Shown here: positions 50,801-59,693 of the stretch, piece by piece | How the letters are laid out: each line of letters starts with the position of its first letter | Numbering within the stretch: the stretch's first letter is position 1 | Assembly (NCBI GenBank): GCA_016929905.1 | Contig: JAFGHX010000379.1 | Span: 1-64,000 of the forward strand | DNA: 64,000 nucleotides | Reading direction: 5' to 3' | DNA from: Kiritimatiellia bacterium | GTDB lineage: Bacteria; Verrucomicrobiota; Kiritimatiellia; JAFGHX01 | The notes under the pieces: generated by a model | Told to the model about the DNA's origin: nothing | Database searches by the model: none | What the model saw: the letters and a program-made list of their open reading frames with translations, nothing else | Made by a program: the position numbers and the translations under genes

Positions 50801-52750
50801 TCACCTGCCGTTTGCGGGCAGTGCGGAGGAGAATTCGAACGCGCCGATGTCGGGCGCGGCCCCGCTCGGTATGGGGTAGTCCAGGAAGTCGTGTTTCAGG
50901 CCGGTGTCGGTCCCGGCGTCGATGCACGGGGAGTCCGGTTGCAGGCGGAAGTCGCCGTTCGGCGCGTCGGCCAGGCGCGGGTCGGCAAACAGCGAGCCGT
51001 GCGCCTGGCCGGAGACCGCCTGCCATTCCGAGACCGTCAGGCGCTGTTCGGCTTGGCCGGGCGCTCTGTAGCGGATAACGGCATTGGTCGCGGGGCAGAA
51101 GTGGAGGTTGTGGTCGTAGACGGCCATGGGCGCCTTGGACTCCTCGTGCCGTTTGAGGCGGAGCGTACAGCGCCCCTTGTCGGCATAGAGGATATTGTTG
51201 CGGATGATGTGGTCGTGGATGGCGTCGGGCCGTTTCTCGGCCAGATTGATCCCGCAACCGTTCCCGTAGAACACGTTGTTGATGATGGTATTATGATGGC
51301 CGTGCATATGCACGAAGCAGCCGTCGCCCCGGCAGTTCGAGACGAGGTTGCCGGCCACGGTCGTGTCGCAGGGCCCCGCATCCAGGTAGATTCCCGTTAT
51401 GGACCACGGGTACTTGTACGGCGTACCCGCGACTGTGCCCTCGATATCGCTGACCGTGTTGTGCAGGATGCACAGGTTCTCCTGTGTCCAGCCGAGGTAG
51501 ATGCCGCCCCCGTCATGGTTCTGCAGCATGGCGCGGGTGATCGTGTTGTGGGAGATCGTGCAGTTCTTTCCGGTATGCGCGAAGATGCCGACCCCGCAGA
51601 CGCGATCGATCGTGTTGCTCGTGACGCAGACGTCGTCTCCCTTGAAGATGATCGCGATGCTGGATCCCGGCGCGCGCGGGTCGGATGCGAGCTCGGTGAT
51701 CGTGTTGCCGCTGATCTCGCCGCGGTTACAGCCGGCAATCCTGATTCCGTCATTCATCGCCTCGCGGACCCTGTTGTCCCGGATCACCCATTCTCCGTGC
51801 GAATTGCGCGGTTCGCTCTGCATCGCGATGCCGCATCCGCCGCTGCCTTTGATGTCGAGGCTTTCGAGCCTGATATCCTGCACGTTCTCGCCGCGGACGC
51901 CGGCCCCGTTGAAGTGCGCGATTGCCAGATCCCGCACGATGATGTGCCGGTTGTCCGTTGCGAAGGCAACGCCCGTATGGCGGCGGGTGCCTTCGATCAC
52001 GTGTTTTGCCGGGTGCTCGCCGGGCGCCATGTGCAGGTAGAGCCTGCCGTCCTGGCAGACCCACTCGCCGGGCGCGTCGAGTTCCTCGAGTTTGCCTTCG
52101 AGGTAGAAGCCGTAGCCCTTCCGGATCCAGCGGCCGACCTTGCGTTCGAGCAAGAGGGCGCCGGCGGCGTACTCCTGAACGCGATGCCCCTCGAGGGCGA
52201 AGTTCGCCGTCTTGATGACCGCCCGCGCGCCGGTCCAGTAGCCGTCGGGTTGCGTGAGGGACTCGCTGTGCACGGAGACGCCGTTTGTGTCCTCTGCGCT
52301 GATCGGCGCCCAGCCCTCGTTCGGCCAACGCGCGCGGATGAGCCGGGTCCCGTCGAGGAACACCTGCGAGACGTTTGCGGGCAGGTCCGCCTGGTAGACG
52401 TCGCCGCTGCGCAGACGCCAGCCGGAGACGGGATCCGCGCCGTTGAGCTCGGGCGGGGCGCCGTCGCCATAGGCGGCGTACGTGACCGGGGCGCCCGGCG
52501 CGCCGGACGCGCGGATGACCAGGCCCTCCCGCCAGACCCGCCCGCGTCTGAACAGAACGGTGTCGCCGGACGAAAGCGGTGTGGCATTGACTTTCGCGAC
52601 TGTCCGCCAGGCGGACTGAGCCGAGCGGCCATCGGCGGAATCCGCGCCTTCGCCCGCGTCCACGTAGTAGGTCTCGGCTTGCGCGGCCACTGCCCACGAA
52701 CACGCCAGTAGCACCGCCGCCAGCCAGCCCGCCATGCTTCGAGATTTCAT
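50801..52750 (-). CDS. Secreted right-handed parallel beta-helix protein
   Basis: Predicted 649-aa protein with a signal peptide (about 1-26, cleavage after AAQA). The mature start ETYYVDAGEGADSADGRS leads into a polysaccharide-lyase-like beta-helix marked by repeated NTI, GIYL and HNTV turns between residues 270 and 520. A C-terminal segment with PCIDAGTDTG, then APDIGAFEF, is typical of this group. Such proteins bind or cleave polysaccharide; catalytic residues are not assignable. It is a shorter paralogue of the next gene on the same strand. Confidence 0.85.
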   Translation of the reverse strand: MKSRSMAGWLAAVLLACSWAVAAQAETYYVDAGEGADSADGRSAQSAWRTVAKVNATPLSSGDTVLFRRGRVWREGLVIRASGAPGAPVTYAAYGDGAPPELNGADPVSGWRLRSGDVYQADLPANVSQVFLDGTRLIRARWPNEGWAPISAEDTNGVSVHSESLTQPDGYWTGARAVIKTANFALEGHRVQEYAAGALLLERKVGRWIRKGYGFYLEGKLEELDAPGEWVCQDGRLYLHMAPGEHPAKHVIEGTRRHTGVAFATDNRHIIVRDLAIAHFNGAGVRGENVQDIRLESLDIKGSGGCGIAMQSEPRNSHGEWVIRDNRVREAMNDGIRIAGCNRGEISGNTITELASDPRAPGSSIAIIFKGDDVCVTSNTIDRVCGVGIFAHTGKNCTISHNTITRAMLQNHDGGGIYLGWTQENLCILHNTVSDIEGTVAGTPYKYPWSITGIYLDAGPCDTTVAGNLVSNCRGDGCFVHMHGHHNTIINNVFYGNGCGINLAEKRPDAIHDHIIRNNILYADKGRCTLRLKRHEESKAPMAVYDHNLHFCPATNAVIRYRAPGQAEQRLTVSEWQAVSGQAHGSLFADPRLADAPNGDFRLQPDSPCIDAGTDTGLKHDFLDYPIPSGAAPDIGAFEFSSALPANGR

Positions 52751-52767
52751 ATTGTTGACTCTACTGG

Positions 52768-52796
52768 TGTATGCCGGCGGAGGCAAGAAAGCGCAA
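52768..52796 (-). promoter_or_regulatory. Promoter of the shorter beta-helix gene
   Basis: On the minus strand TTGCGC and CATACA have a 17-bp spacer, and about 17 nt separate the -10 from the ATG. The segment GCCGGCATA with GAGTCAA downstream is conserved before the longer beta-helix gene too. Confidence 0.45.
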
Positions 52797-52873
52797 AAAA
52801 ACTTGAGCGGTACTTTCGGTCTGCCTCGTTTTCGGGCTCCGCTTTCCCGGTTGCGGCAGTCCACGCCAGGCGC

Positions 52874-55800
52874 TCACGGCCCGGCATCGACCAGCCATGC
52901 CCTTGCGCGGTGCCACGCGGGCGGCTGGCCGGCGGCACCGGGAATGCGATAGGTGACGGTCTGGCCGCGCCCCTCGATGGCGGCGTAGCCGGGTGCGGGC
53001 AGCCAGTCGCCGTCGCCCGCGGCCGGTTTCGTTTCCAGTACGAACCAGCGGGTCATATTCGAGTAGCCGGTCCCGCCGGCGGCGCGGGCGAGGAAAGACA
53101 CTTCCACAGACCCGCCGTTGGGTCGTATCTCAAGCTGCCAGGAATCGGTCGGATCGTCGGGATCTGTTCCGCAGATGTACTCCTGCAGGTTGCCCATGCC
53201 GTCTCCGTCCCGGTCCGCATCTCGGATGCAGGTTGCAGGATCGCCGAACCGGGCGCTCTCCCACGCATCGGGCAGCCCGTCCTGGTCGGCGTCGAGCGCC
53301 ATGCTCATCGGCCCGTGCCAGGCCGAGAGTGCGACATCCACGGTGAGGTCGCTACTGCTGCGTGCGGAATTGAGGCATTGTACGGCGAGCACGTTGCCGG
53401 TCGGCCAGAGTGGCGGCATGGCGGCGCCGGCCAACTGCAGGGCGTCGCGCCGGGCCGGCTCGACGGTCTGGGTGGCGACCGCGTCGCAGGGCACGAAGCT
53501 GCCGGGGAGCCCGGCCACATTGGCGCGGGCCACTTCCCGGCCGTTGATCCAGACGACAATGCCGTCGTCGTAGAGCAGGTCGAGGCAGAGCGCGCCCACG
53601 AGTTGCGAATCGGGCATGTCGAAGGTCTGGCGCAGGTAGACGCAGGTGTAGGAGTCGCGCATATCGCTCAAGACCGTCTGGTACGGGCCGTCGCCGTACC
53701 CGACGGGCGCATCGGCCCGGATCCAGCGGGCATCGTCGAAGACCCCGCGCCAGGCGGCCGCCGGGGTGGACGCTTCACGCGTGCCTTTGGCACAGCGCCA
53801 CATGCCGCCGCGGTTGACGCAGACCGTGCCGTGTCTGCCGCCCGCGGTGTTCAGCGCCAGTTCCATGTCCAGGAGCAGATCGGAGCTATCGGGCACACTC
53901 TGGTGCAGTTCGACCGCAAGCACGTTCTCGCCCTCGCGCAGCGTGTCGACGTGCGCGCTCAGGTCGATCGGCTCGATGGCGTCGCCTTCGTGGCTGGACG
54001 CGAGCGTGTTGTAGCCGACGGGTCCTGCGGGCATGGCGCGCCGTGCGACTTCCCGTCCGTTCAGATAGGCGACAAACCCGTCGTCATACCTTGCGCGGAG
54101 CAGGAGCCGGGCGGCGGCCGGCGGTCTGGCGGCGAGGAAGAACCGTCGTCGGAAGTAGGTGGTGGGGTATTTTGCGTTTGCGTCGGTTCCGTACGACAGC
54201 GCGGTCACGATATCGGGCTCGCCGAAGCCCTGCGGTGCTTTGCCGTCGTGCCAGGCGGCATCGTCGTACCCGCCGGGGCCGGCCCGCCAGCGGGTGCCGA
54301 GGTCCGAGCCGGTGTCGTTGTATTTCCACGCGGCGCCCATGGGCACGAGCAGCCCGCCGCCAGCCGCGTCGTCGGCCTGCAACAGGACGGCGTTCACGTA
54401 GAACTGGTGCAGGTCGTCCGGGTATCCGTCACAGACGCGAACGGAGAAGCTGCCGTCCTCGCCGGGCGTGATATCGGTGAAGCGCGCAACGCAGCCCTTG
54501 GCGGTGTTGTCGGAGGTGTCGAGCGTCGCCGCGGGATCGGCTGGTCCCGCCCAGTTCGCGCCGGGCGAAGATGCATTGATGAACGTATCGGCGCCGTACA
54601 GCCGGTATTCGGTGTAGCGGTCGCTATAGGCAGGTTCCGCACGGTTCCCGTACAGCGCGACGGTATAGCGCACGCCGGGCTCGGTCAGATTGGTGAAAGT
54701 CAGCGTCAGGTCCGCGGTGCCGTGGCTGATGAGGCCGGCACAGCCGACGATCCCGCCGAAAAGGCGATCCGCGTCGGTGCCGGGCGCCGGCTTCCCGCCC
54801 TGGGACGTGGGGCCGTGACCGGAGCCGGAGACCGCGAGCGTTGCATCGAGCCGGGCGCCTGAGTCGCAGTCCACGAGCGGGCCCGCTTGCGCCAAGGTGT
54901 AGCGCGTGATTCCGGTGTCCGGCTCCCCGTCGAGCCAGGCGAGGTCGTTGAAGGCGCGGAAGCGCCGTACGCGGTAGGTGATCTGCAGCGTGGCGGACCG
55001 GGCGCGATTGCCGTCGTAGGAGACGGCAACGCGCCTGCCGCTTCCGCGGATCAGCAGGACCAGCGCGTTCCCGCGCTGCCAGCCGGGCCGGTCCACGATC
55101 TCCTGAACGATGGCGGCCAGATCGGGCGTGCGTTGCGCGTTGCCCGCCGTGCCGGGCGTTGTCCAGGCGGCCGGCTCCCAGCGCGCGTACGCGCGGGTCC
55201 GGCCCCGGTTGCTGAGATTCCGGGCTTGGCGTGCGAAGGCGGCCGCGTTGTCGCCGGCCTCGCCGTCAATCACGAGCGCAGCCGGTTCCGAGCCGGTTTC
55301 GTCGATCGTGAACTGGACGCGCGCCTCCTCGATGACCGCGCCGCGCGGGATGGCCAGCCGCGCGAACCGCAGCCCGACGAGCTGGTCCGCCGCCTCCTCG
55401 CCCAGTTCCAGATCGGAGCTGCTCGTGGTGACGGCGCCGGTGTCGAGCGCTTCTTCCGCGTCGTCGGTTCCCGCGCTGATCCGCACGCCGCCAAGCTCGT
55501 AGGCGCCGATGTCGGGGGCGGCACCGGCCGGAATGGGATTCCCGTCCATATCCGCCGAGCGCCCAACGTTCGCGCCGGCATCCACGCAGGGCGAATCGGG
55601 CCGAATATGAAAGTCGGCGGCGGGCGCGTCGGCAAAGCGGGGGTCCTCGGCGATACTGTGGGCGTCCTGCCCGCTCGCCGCCCGCCACTCCGCCAGCGTC
55701 ATGCGCGCTTCCGATCCGGCCGGCGGCCGATAGAGGATCGTGTGCGTGCGGGTCGGACAGTAGTAGACGTTCCGGTCGAAGCTGCCGACCGGCGCCGTCG

Positions 55801-57424
55801 AGTCCGCATGGCGGAGCACTCGGATCGTGCTCTGACTGTACGCGGTGTCGAAGCAGACATTGTTCCGCACGACGTGGTTCGAGATCCCGTTCTTGCGTTT
55901 TTCCTGGAGCAAGATCCCGGTGCCGCAGTCGTAGAAGACGTTGTTCACGATCGTGTTGTCCGCGCCGTAGTCGTGCACGAACAGGCCCCAACTGCGGCAG
56001 TCGTACACGATGTTGCCTTCCACCGTGACCGTGGCGGGGCCGCTGTCCAGGTAGATGCCGCCGACGCAGGCCGGGCTGTTCCAGGGCGTGCCGTCCGCAT
56101 TGCCTTGCACGTCGCAAATCACGTTGTTTCGCACCGTCAGGTGCATGGCCCGCGTGTCCCCCACATAGAACGCGCCGCCGTCACACAGCAGCGTCATGCA
56201 CGATTTGAGCAGGTTCCCCTCGATCGTGCAGCGGTCCGTCTCGTATGGGTAGATGCCGACCCCGGCGACGCCGTCCAGCCGGTTTCCGGTCACCGCGATG
56301 TCCTGGCCCCTGAAGAAGATGCCTTCGCCCATGCGCGGCGAACGCGGGTAGGTGCCGATCTGCGTCAGCACGTTGTCGCGGATCTCGGCGCCGGCGCAGC
56401 CCGTGACTCGAATGCCGTTACCCCGTATGTCCTCGATCGTGTTGCCGATCAGGTGCAGGTCCCCGTGCGAATTGAGCGGCCACGTGTACATGTACATGGC
56501 GCTGCTCCCCACGCCTGCGACATAGGTGTTCTGCACCGTGACGCGGTCGACATTGTAGGCGTAGATCGCCTGCTGGCGGAACTTCACCACGCTCACGTCC
56601 CGGATCGTGATGTCATGTTGGCCATAGGGCAGCGCGATGCCCGTGTCTCGCTGCGGGGCCTCGATCCGATGAGCAGACGGCGGGTCGCCCGCGGCCATGC
56701 GCAAGTAGAGCCTGCCGCCTTGGCAGGCCCACTCGCCCGGGGTGTCCGCCTGCCCCAGATGGCCTTCGATGTAGAAGCCATAGCCCTTGCGGATCCAGCG
56801 CCCGACCGCCGTATCCCAGTGCAGAGCGCGATTCGAGTTGGCCGTGATTGGCCGAGTCTCGATCGCGAAGTCCGCTGTCTTGATGACGGCCGTCGCGCCG
56901 ACCCAGTAGTTGGCCGGTTGTGTCAGAGCTGAGCTGTAGAGGGAGGTGCCCTCCGGATCATCCGCGTCGATGGAGGCCCAGCCGGTGTTCGGCCAGCGTG
57001 CGCACGGCTGGTGCGCGCCGTCGATGAATAGCTGCCGCACGGTGTGCGCGACATCCGCCACATACACGTTGCCGTTGTACACGCGCCAGTTCGTGATCAC
57101 GTCCGATCCGTTGATCTCCGGACGCGGCCCGCTGCCGTAGGCGCCGATCACCAGCGGCGCGCCGGACGAGCCCGAGCAGGCGATCGTCAGCGCCTCGCGC
57201 CAGACCTCGCCGCGCTTCAACAGGATCTGATCCCCCGCGCTAAAGGAGCGACCGTTGACCTTGGCCAATGACCGCCAGGGGCTGGAGGTCGATTGTCCGG
57301 TGTTTCCGTCCGCGCCGCCGCGCGCGTCGACATAGTACGTCGTACCCGTGGCGTTCAGGGCGAGCGTCAGCTCGATACAGAAGAGAGCCCAACACAACCC
57401 TTCGATATTCGTCCTCTTTCGCAT
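52874..57424 (-). CDS. Large secreted beta-helix protein with sugar-binding-like and TSP3-like domains
   Basis: Predicted 1516-aa protein with a signal peptide. Residues about 25-640 are a beta-helix homologous to the neighbouring 649-aa protein (NSHGDLHLIGNTIEDI, GGIYLDSGPATVTVEGN). Then come a beta-rich region with EEARVQFTIDETGSEPAALV (about 665-840), a further region, two jelly-roll-like modules with DDGFVAYLNGREVARR and DDGIVVWINGREVARAN, and a calcium-binding tail LDADQDGLPDAWE with DADRDGDGMGNLQE. A cell-surface glycan-acting or adhesive protein is likely. AAGGAG precedes the ATG. Confidence 0.85.
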   Translation of the reverse strand: MRKRTNIEGLCWALFCIELTLALNATGTTYYVDARGGADGNTGQSTSSPWRSLAKVNGRSFSAGDQILLKRGEVWREALTIACSGSSGAPLVIGAYGSGPRPEINGSDVITNWRVYNGNVYVADVAHTVRQLFIDGAHQPCARWPNTGWASIDADDPEGTSLYSSALTQPANYWVGATAVIKTADFAIETRPITANSNRALHWDTAVGRWIRKGYGFYIEGHLGQADTPGEWACQGGRLYLRMAAGDPPSAHRIEAPQRDTGIALPYGQHDITIRDVSVVKFRQQAIYAYNVDRVTVQNTYVAGVGSSAMYMYTWPLNSHGDLHLIGNTIEDIRGNGIRVTGCAGAEIRDNVLTQIGTYPRSPRMGEGIFFRGQDIAVTGNRLDGVAGVGIYPYETDRCTIEGNLLKSCMTLLCDGGAFYVGDTRAMHLTVRNNVICDVQGNADGTPWNSPACVGGIYLDSGPATVTVEGNIVYDCRSWGLFVHDYGADNTIVNNVFYDCGTGILLQEKRKNGISNHVVRNNVCFDTAYSQSTIRVLRHADSTAPVGSFDRNVYYCPTRTHTILYRPPAGSEARMTLAEWRAASGQDAHSIAEDPRFADAPAADFHIRPDSPCVDAGANVGRSADMDGNPIPAGAAPDIGAYELGGVRISAGTDDAEEALDTGAVTTSSSDLELGEEAADQLVGLRFARLAIPRGAVIEEARVQFTIDETGSEPAALVIDGEAGDNAAAFARQARNLSNRGRTRAYARWEPAAWTTPGTAGNAQRTPDLAAIVQEIVDRPGWQRGNALVLLIRGSGRRVAVSYDGNRARSATLQITYRVRRFRAFNDLAWLDGEPDTGITRYTLAQAGPLVDCDSGARLDATLAVSGSGHGPTSQGGKPAPGTDADRLFGGIVGCAGLISHGTADLTLTFTNLTEPGVRYTVALYGNRAEPAYSDRYTEYRLYGADTFINASSPGANWAGPADPAATLDTSDNTAKGCVARFTDITPGEDGSFSVRVCDGYPDDLHQFYVNAVLLQADDAAGGGLLVPMGAAWKYNDTGSDLGTRWRAGPGGYDDAAWHDGKAPQGFGEPDIVTALSYGTDANAKYPTTYFRRRFFLAARPPAAARLLLRARYDDGFVAYLNGREVARRAMPAGPVGYNTLASSHEGDAIEPIDLSAHVDTLREGENVLAVELHQSVPDSSDLLLDMELALNTAGGRHGTVCVNRGGMWRCAKGTREASTPAAAWRGVFDDARWIRADAPVGYGDGPYQTVLSDMRDSYTCVYLRQTFDMPDSQLVGALCLDLLYDDGIVVWINGREVARANVAGLPGSFVPCDAVATQTVEPARRDALQLAGAAMPPLWPTGNVLAVQCLNSARSSSDLTVDVALSAWHGPMSMALDADQDGLPDAWESARFGDPATCIRDADRDGDGMGNLQEYICGTDPDDPTDSWQLEIRPNGGSVEVSFLARAAGGTGYSNMTRWFVLETKPAAGDGDWLPAPGYAAIEGRGQTVTYRIPGAAGQPPAWHRARAWLVDAGP

Positions 57425-57585
57425 GATTCAACTCCTTCCCGACCCCGGGCGAACCGCCGGCGACATGTTCCTTCGGGAATGGTGCGCGGCAGGCGTACTC
57501 AGGCTATCTCACTCATGTCCTCCCTCCTGGAACCTGACTTAAGCTGGGCATTCCCCAGACGATGCGCCGCGCTTGACTCCACCGA

Positions 57586-57614
57586 TATATGCCGGCTGAG
57601 AGGAGAGAGAGCAG
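57586..57614 (-). promoter_or_regulatory. Promoter-like element before the large beta-helix gene
   Basis: CATATA with upstream CTGCTC at 17 bp on the minus strand aligns with the promoter at 52768-52796, including the shared GCCGGCATA and GAGTCAA. The leader would be about 155 nt. The hexamers are weak, so the conserved context carries the argument. Confidence 0.35.
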
Positions 57615-57704
57615 AAAATTCTTGGCAGACGGTCAAACGGGCTCGGACCACAAGAATGGCGAGAAGAGGCGCGGGTACTCCCGTCGCCTCCATGTTCGGG
57701 CGAG

Positions 57705-58109
57705 TCAGTTCCACTCTTCCACTTCGAGCCCGGGGACTTGCCCGAATTCCTCTGTGTTGGCGGTAACCAACTTCAGGCCGTGGGCGAGGCAGGTGGCCGC
57801 GATCCACGAATCGTGAAGCCCGATCATTCGGCCCTGCTTCGCCAGATCGCTCCATAGCTGGGCATGCGATCGCGCGATGGCCAGATCGATATCCATTAAC
57901 GGGATTGAGGCCAGAACGCCCTCCACGAAGGCCAGACGTTTTGCCCTGATCCTGGGAGTTGTCGCTCGGTGCACGCCGTGCAGAAGCTCGCTCGCAGATA
58001 TCACAGAGAGGAACAGTTCTTCCTCTTCCCGCCCCTCGATGTAGCAGGACAGGTCCTTTCTCTCCCGCTCGAAGGCGATGAGAATACTGCTATCGATCAG
58101 GATGCCCAT
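57705..58109 (-). CDS. PIN-domain toxin
   Basis: Predicted 134-aa PIN domain RNase. Catalytic acidic residues are in ILIDSSILIAFER, ISASELLHG and IGLHDSWIAATCLAHG, with VTANTEEFGQVPGL near the end. It is the toxin partner of the Phd-like antitoxin, whose gene it overlaps by 13 bp. It belongs to a different PIN branch from the vapC at 46781. Confidence 0.9.
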   Translation of the reverse strand: MGILIDSSILIAFERERKDLSCYIEGREEEELFLSVISASELLHGVHRATTPRIRAKRLAFVEGVLASIPLMDIDLAIARSHAQLWSDLAKQGRMIGLHDSWIAATCLAHGLKLVTANTEEFGQVPGLEVEEWN

Positions 58110-58378
58110 GGATCTTTGAGCCTTTCGCCTTTGAGTGACACCCGCGCTCGTGTGAGATCCGTCGCAAACGCGCCCGCCTCTCGTGGCGAGAGCCGCGGTA
58201 GTGAGGCAAGCAGCGCGGGCAGATCGCCCAGGCGGCGGCCCACCGGCACCGGCCGCAACTCGGCCATCGCCTTCCGCCCCCGGGCGAGCAGAAAGGTCTC
58301 ATGGCGGTACGCGACGCGGTTGAGGTAGTCCGAAAAGTGACGAACCGCTTCGGTCACACTGACGGTCTTCGGACGCAT
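58097..58378 (-). CDS. Phd/YefM-type antitoxin
   Basis: Predicted 93-aa antitoxin. MRPKTVSVTEAVRHFSDYLN is the Phd/YefM DNA-binding N-terminus and FLLARGRKAMAELRPV the next conserved part. AGGGAG lies 8 nt before the ATG at 58378; an earlier ATG at 58405 would fall inside the promoter and is rejected. It should repress the operon through the palindrome upstream. Confidence 0.88.
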   Translation of the reverse strand: MRPKTVSVTEAVRHFSDYLNRVAYRHETFLLARGRKAMAELRPVPVGRRLGDLPALLASLPRLSPREAGAFATDLTRARVSLKGERLKDPWAS

Positions 58379-58397
58379 AATCGGCTCCCTGTCTCTG

Positions 58398-58434
58398 ATA
58401 ATCAAATAATATGATTATACATCGAACCTGTCAA
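58398..58434 (-). promoter_or_regulatory. Toxin-antitoxin promoter with embedded operator
   Basis: On the minus strand TTGACA and TATTAT with a 17-bp spacer form a near-consensus promoter. A perfect inverted repeat ATAATCA-N7-TGATTAT (58398-58418) covers the -10, an ideal site for Phd-type autorepression. AT-rich sequence here contrasts with the GC-rich surroundings. Confidence 0.8.
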
Positions 58435-58539
58435 GCGCCGATGTGATTTGGAACGGGGCGCCTCATGTTGGGTCTTTGGAGGGCCGGGTTCTCCGCCACG
58501 GGCAGAGCTTCGACACCCCGGCCGCTTCACCCGGAGGTT

Positions 58540-58630
58540 CTGGGGCACAAGAAGAACCGGAATGAACGTCGAACATCGAACATCCAACATCGAACGTCGA
58601 AATCAGAGGCTCTCCCGGATTCATTAGATC
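58540..58630. repeat. Heptad-bearing segment, inverse copy of that at 50.4 kb
   Basis: CACAAGAAGAACCGGAATGA, then GAACGTC/GAACATC heptamers (58563-58602), then TCAGAGGCTCTCCCGGATTC: the reverse complement of 50325-50425. The 515-bp gap from 58379 to 58893 contains only this, the TA promoter and the 12-bp array. Confidence 0.8.
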
Positions 58631-58819
58631 TGCCAGCCTGCTTTGTCTTCCCAGAGCCGTCATCTCGAACCGGGCCCATCGGCCTCAGATCCTGTAATCG
58701 TGGGCGGGCATACCAACAAACGGTTGAAGAACAAGGCGGGTGTCGGCATAATGAGCGGGCCTGTCGACAGGGCGAGGGGGGGGCAAGGCGGGCGGCCGGT
58801 GGGGGAGTCGGGCTGGGGC

Positions 58820-58875
58820 GTGAGTTCTCGAGTGAGTTGTCGAGCAAGTTCCCGAGTAAGTTCTCGAGCAAGTTT
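58820..58875 (+). repeat. 12-bp tandem repeat before the potassium-channel gene
   Basis: Five units (GTTCTCGAGTGA, GTTGTCGAGCAA, GTTCCCGAGTAA, GTTCTCGAGCAA) end 18 bp before the GTG start at 58894. The array sits directly ahead of the GGGGAGAG ribosome site. Confidence 0.85.
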
Positions 58876-58893
58876 GGGTGGGGAGAGATAACC

Positions 58894-59679
58894 GTGGGGC
58901 TGACGCGGCGCAGGGTATACGAGATTGTGGAGGTGGCACGGGCGGGCGACCGCGCGAGCCGGGTGTTCGACTGCGCGATTCTGGGCCTGATCGCGCTGAA
59001 CGTGCTGGCGGTCGTGCTGGAGAGCGTGGCGGCGATCGAGGCGCGGTTCTCCGGTTTTTTCAACCTGTTCGAGATGGGCTCGGTGCTCGTATTCACGATC
59101 GAATACGCGTTGCGGCTGTGGTCGTGCGTGGAGAACCCGCGCTATGCGCGGCCGGTCGGCGGCCGGCTGCGTTTTGCGCTGACGCCGCTGCTGGTGCTGG
59201 ACCTGTTGGCCATTCTGCCGTTCTATCTGCCGCTGTTCTTCCCGCACCTGGCGGCGTTCCGCTCACTGCGGCTGATCCGGCTGTTCCGGCTGTTCAAGGC
59301 GGCGCGCTATTCGGAGTCGCTGCGCCTGCTTGGCCGTGTGATGCGCGAGAAGAAGGAACAGCTTGGCGGCACGCTGTTTGTGCTGAGCCTGATGCTCGTG
59401 GTGGCGGGCGCGTTGCTGTACTGCGTGGAGCGCGAAGCGCAGCCGGACGCGTTTTCCAGCATTCCGGCCACGATGTGGTGGGCGGTGGCCACGTTCACGA
59501 CCGTCGGCTACGGCGACATCTATCCGGTGACCGTGCTGGGCAAGATCATGGCGTCGATCATGGCGATCGCCGGGCTGGCGATCGCGGCGATTCCGACCGG
59601 GATCATCGCGTCCGGCTTCATGGAGCACGCGCAGAAGGACAAGCGGGTCTGCCCGCATTGCGGGAAGGAATTGCCGTAG
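58894..59679 (+). CDS. Voltage-gated potassium channel
   Basis: Predicted 261-aa six-segment channel. The S4 voltage sensor reads RSLRLIRLFRLFKAARYSE near residues 125-143, and the selectivity filter TVGYGD near 211-216 is preceded by the pore helix. The short C-terminus ends CPHCGKELP, a two-cysteine zinc-ribbon fragment unusual for a KvAP/KCNQ-like bacterial channel. The GTG is chosen for the GGGGAGAG upstream; the open frame before it is repeat. Confidence 0.93.
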   Translation: MGLTRRRVYEIVEVARAGDRASRVFDCAILGLIALNVLAVVLESVAAIEARFSGFFNLFEMGSVLVFTIEYALRLWSCVENPRYARPVGGRLRFALTPLLVLDLLAILPFYLPLFFPHLAAFRSLRLIRLFRLFKAARYSESLRLLGRVMREKKEQLGGTLFVLSLMLVVAGALLYCVEREAQPDAFSSIPATMWWAVATFTTVGYGDIYPVTVLGKIMASIMAIAGLAIAAIPTGIIASGFMEHAQKDKRVCPHCGKELP

Positions 59680-59693
59680 CCTTTCCTTGCCGA

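Noticed and set aside
58465..58893. N-terminal extension of the potassium channel
   Set aside because: Contains heptad and 12-bp repeat sequence and no conserved residues; a GTG with ribosome site at 58894 gives the normal channel length.
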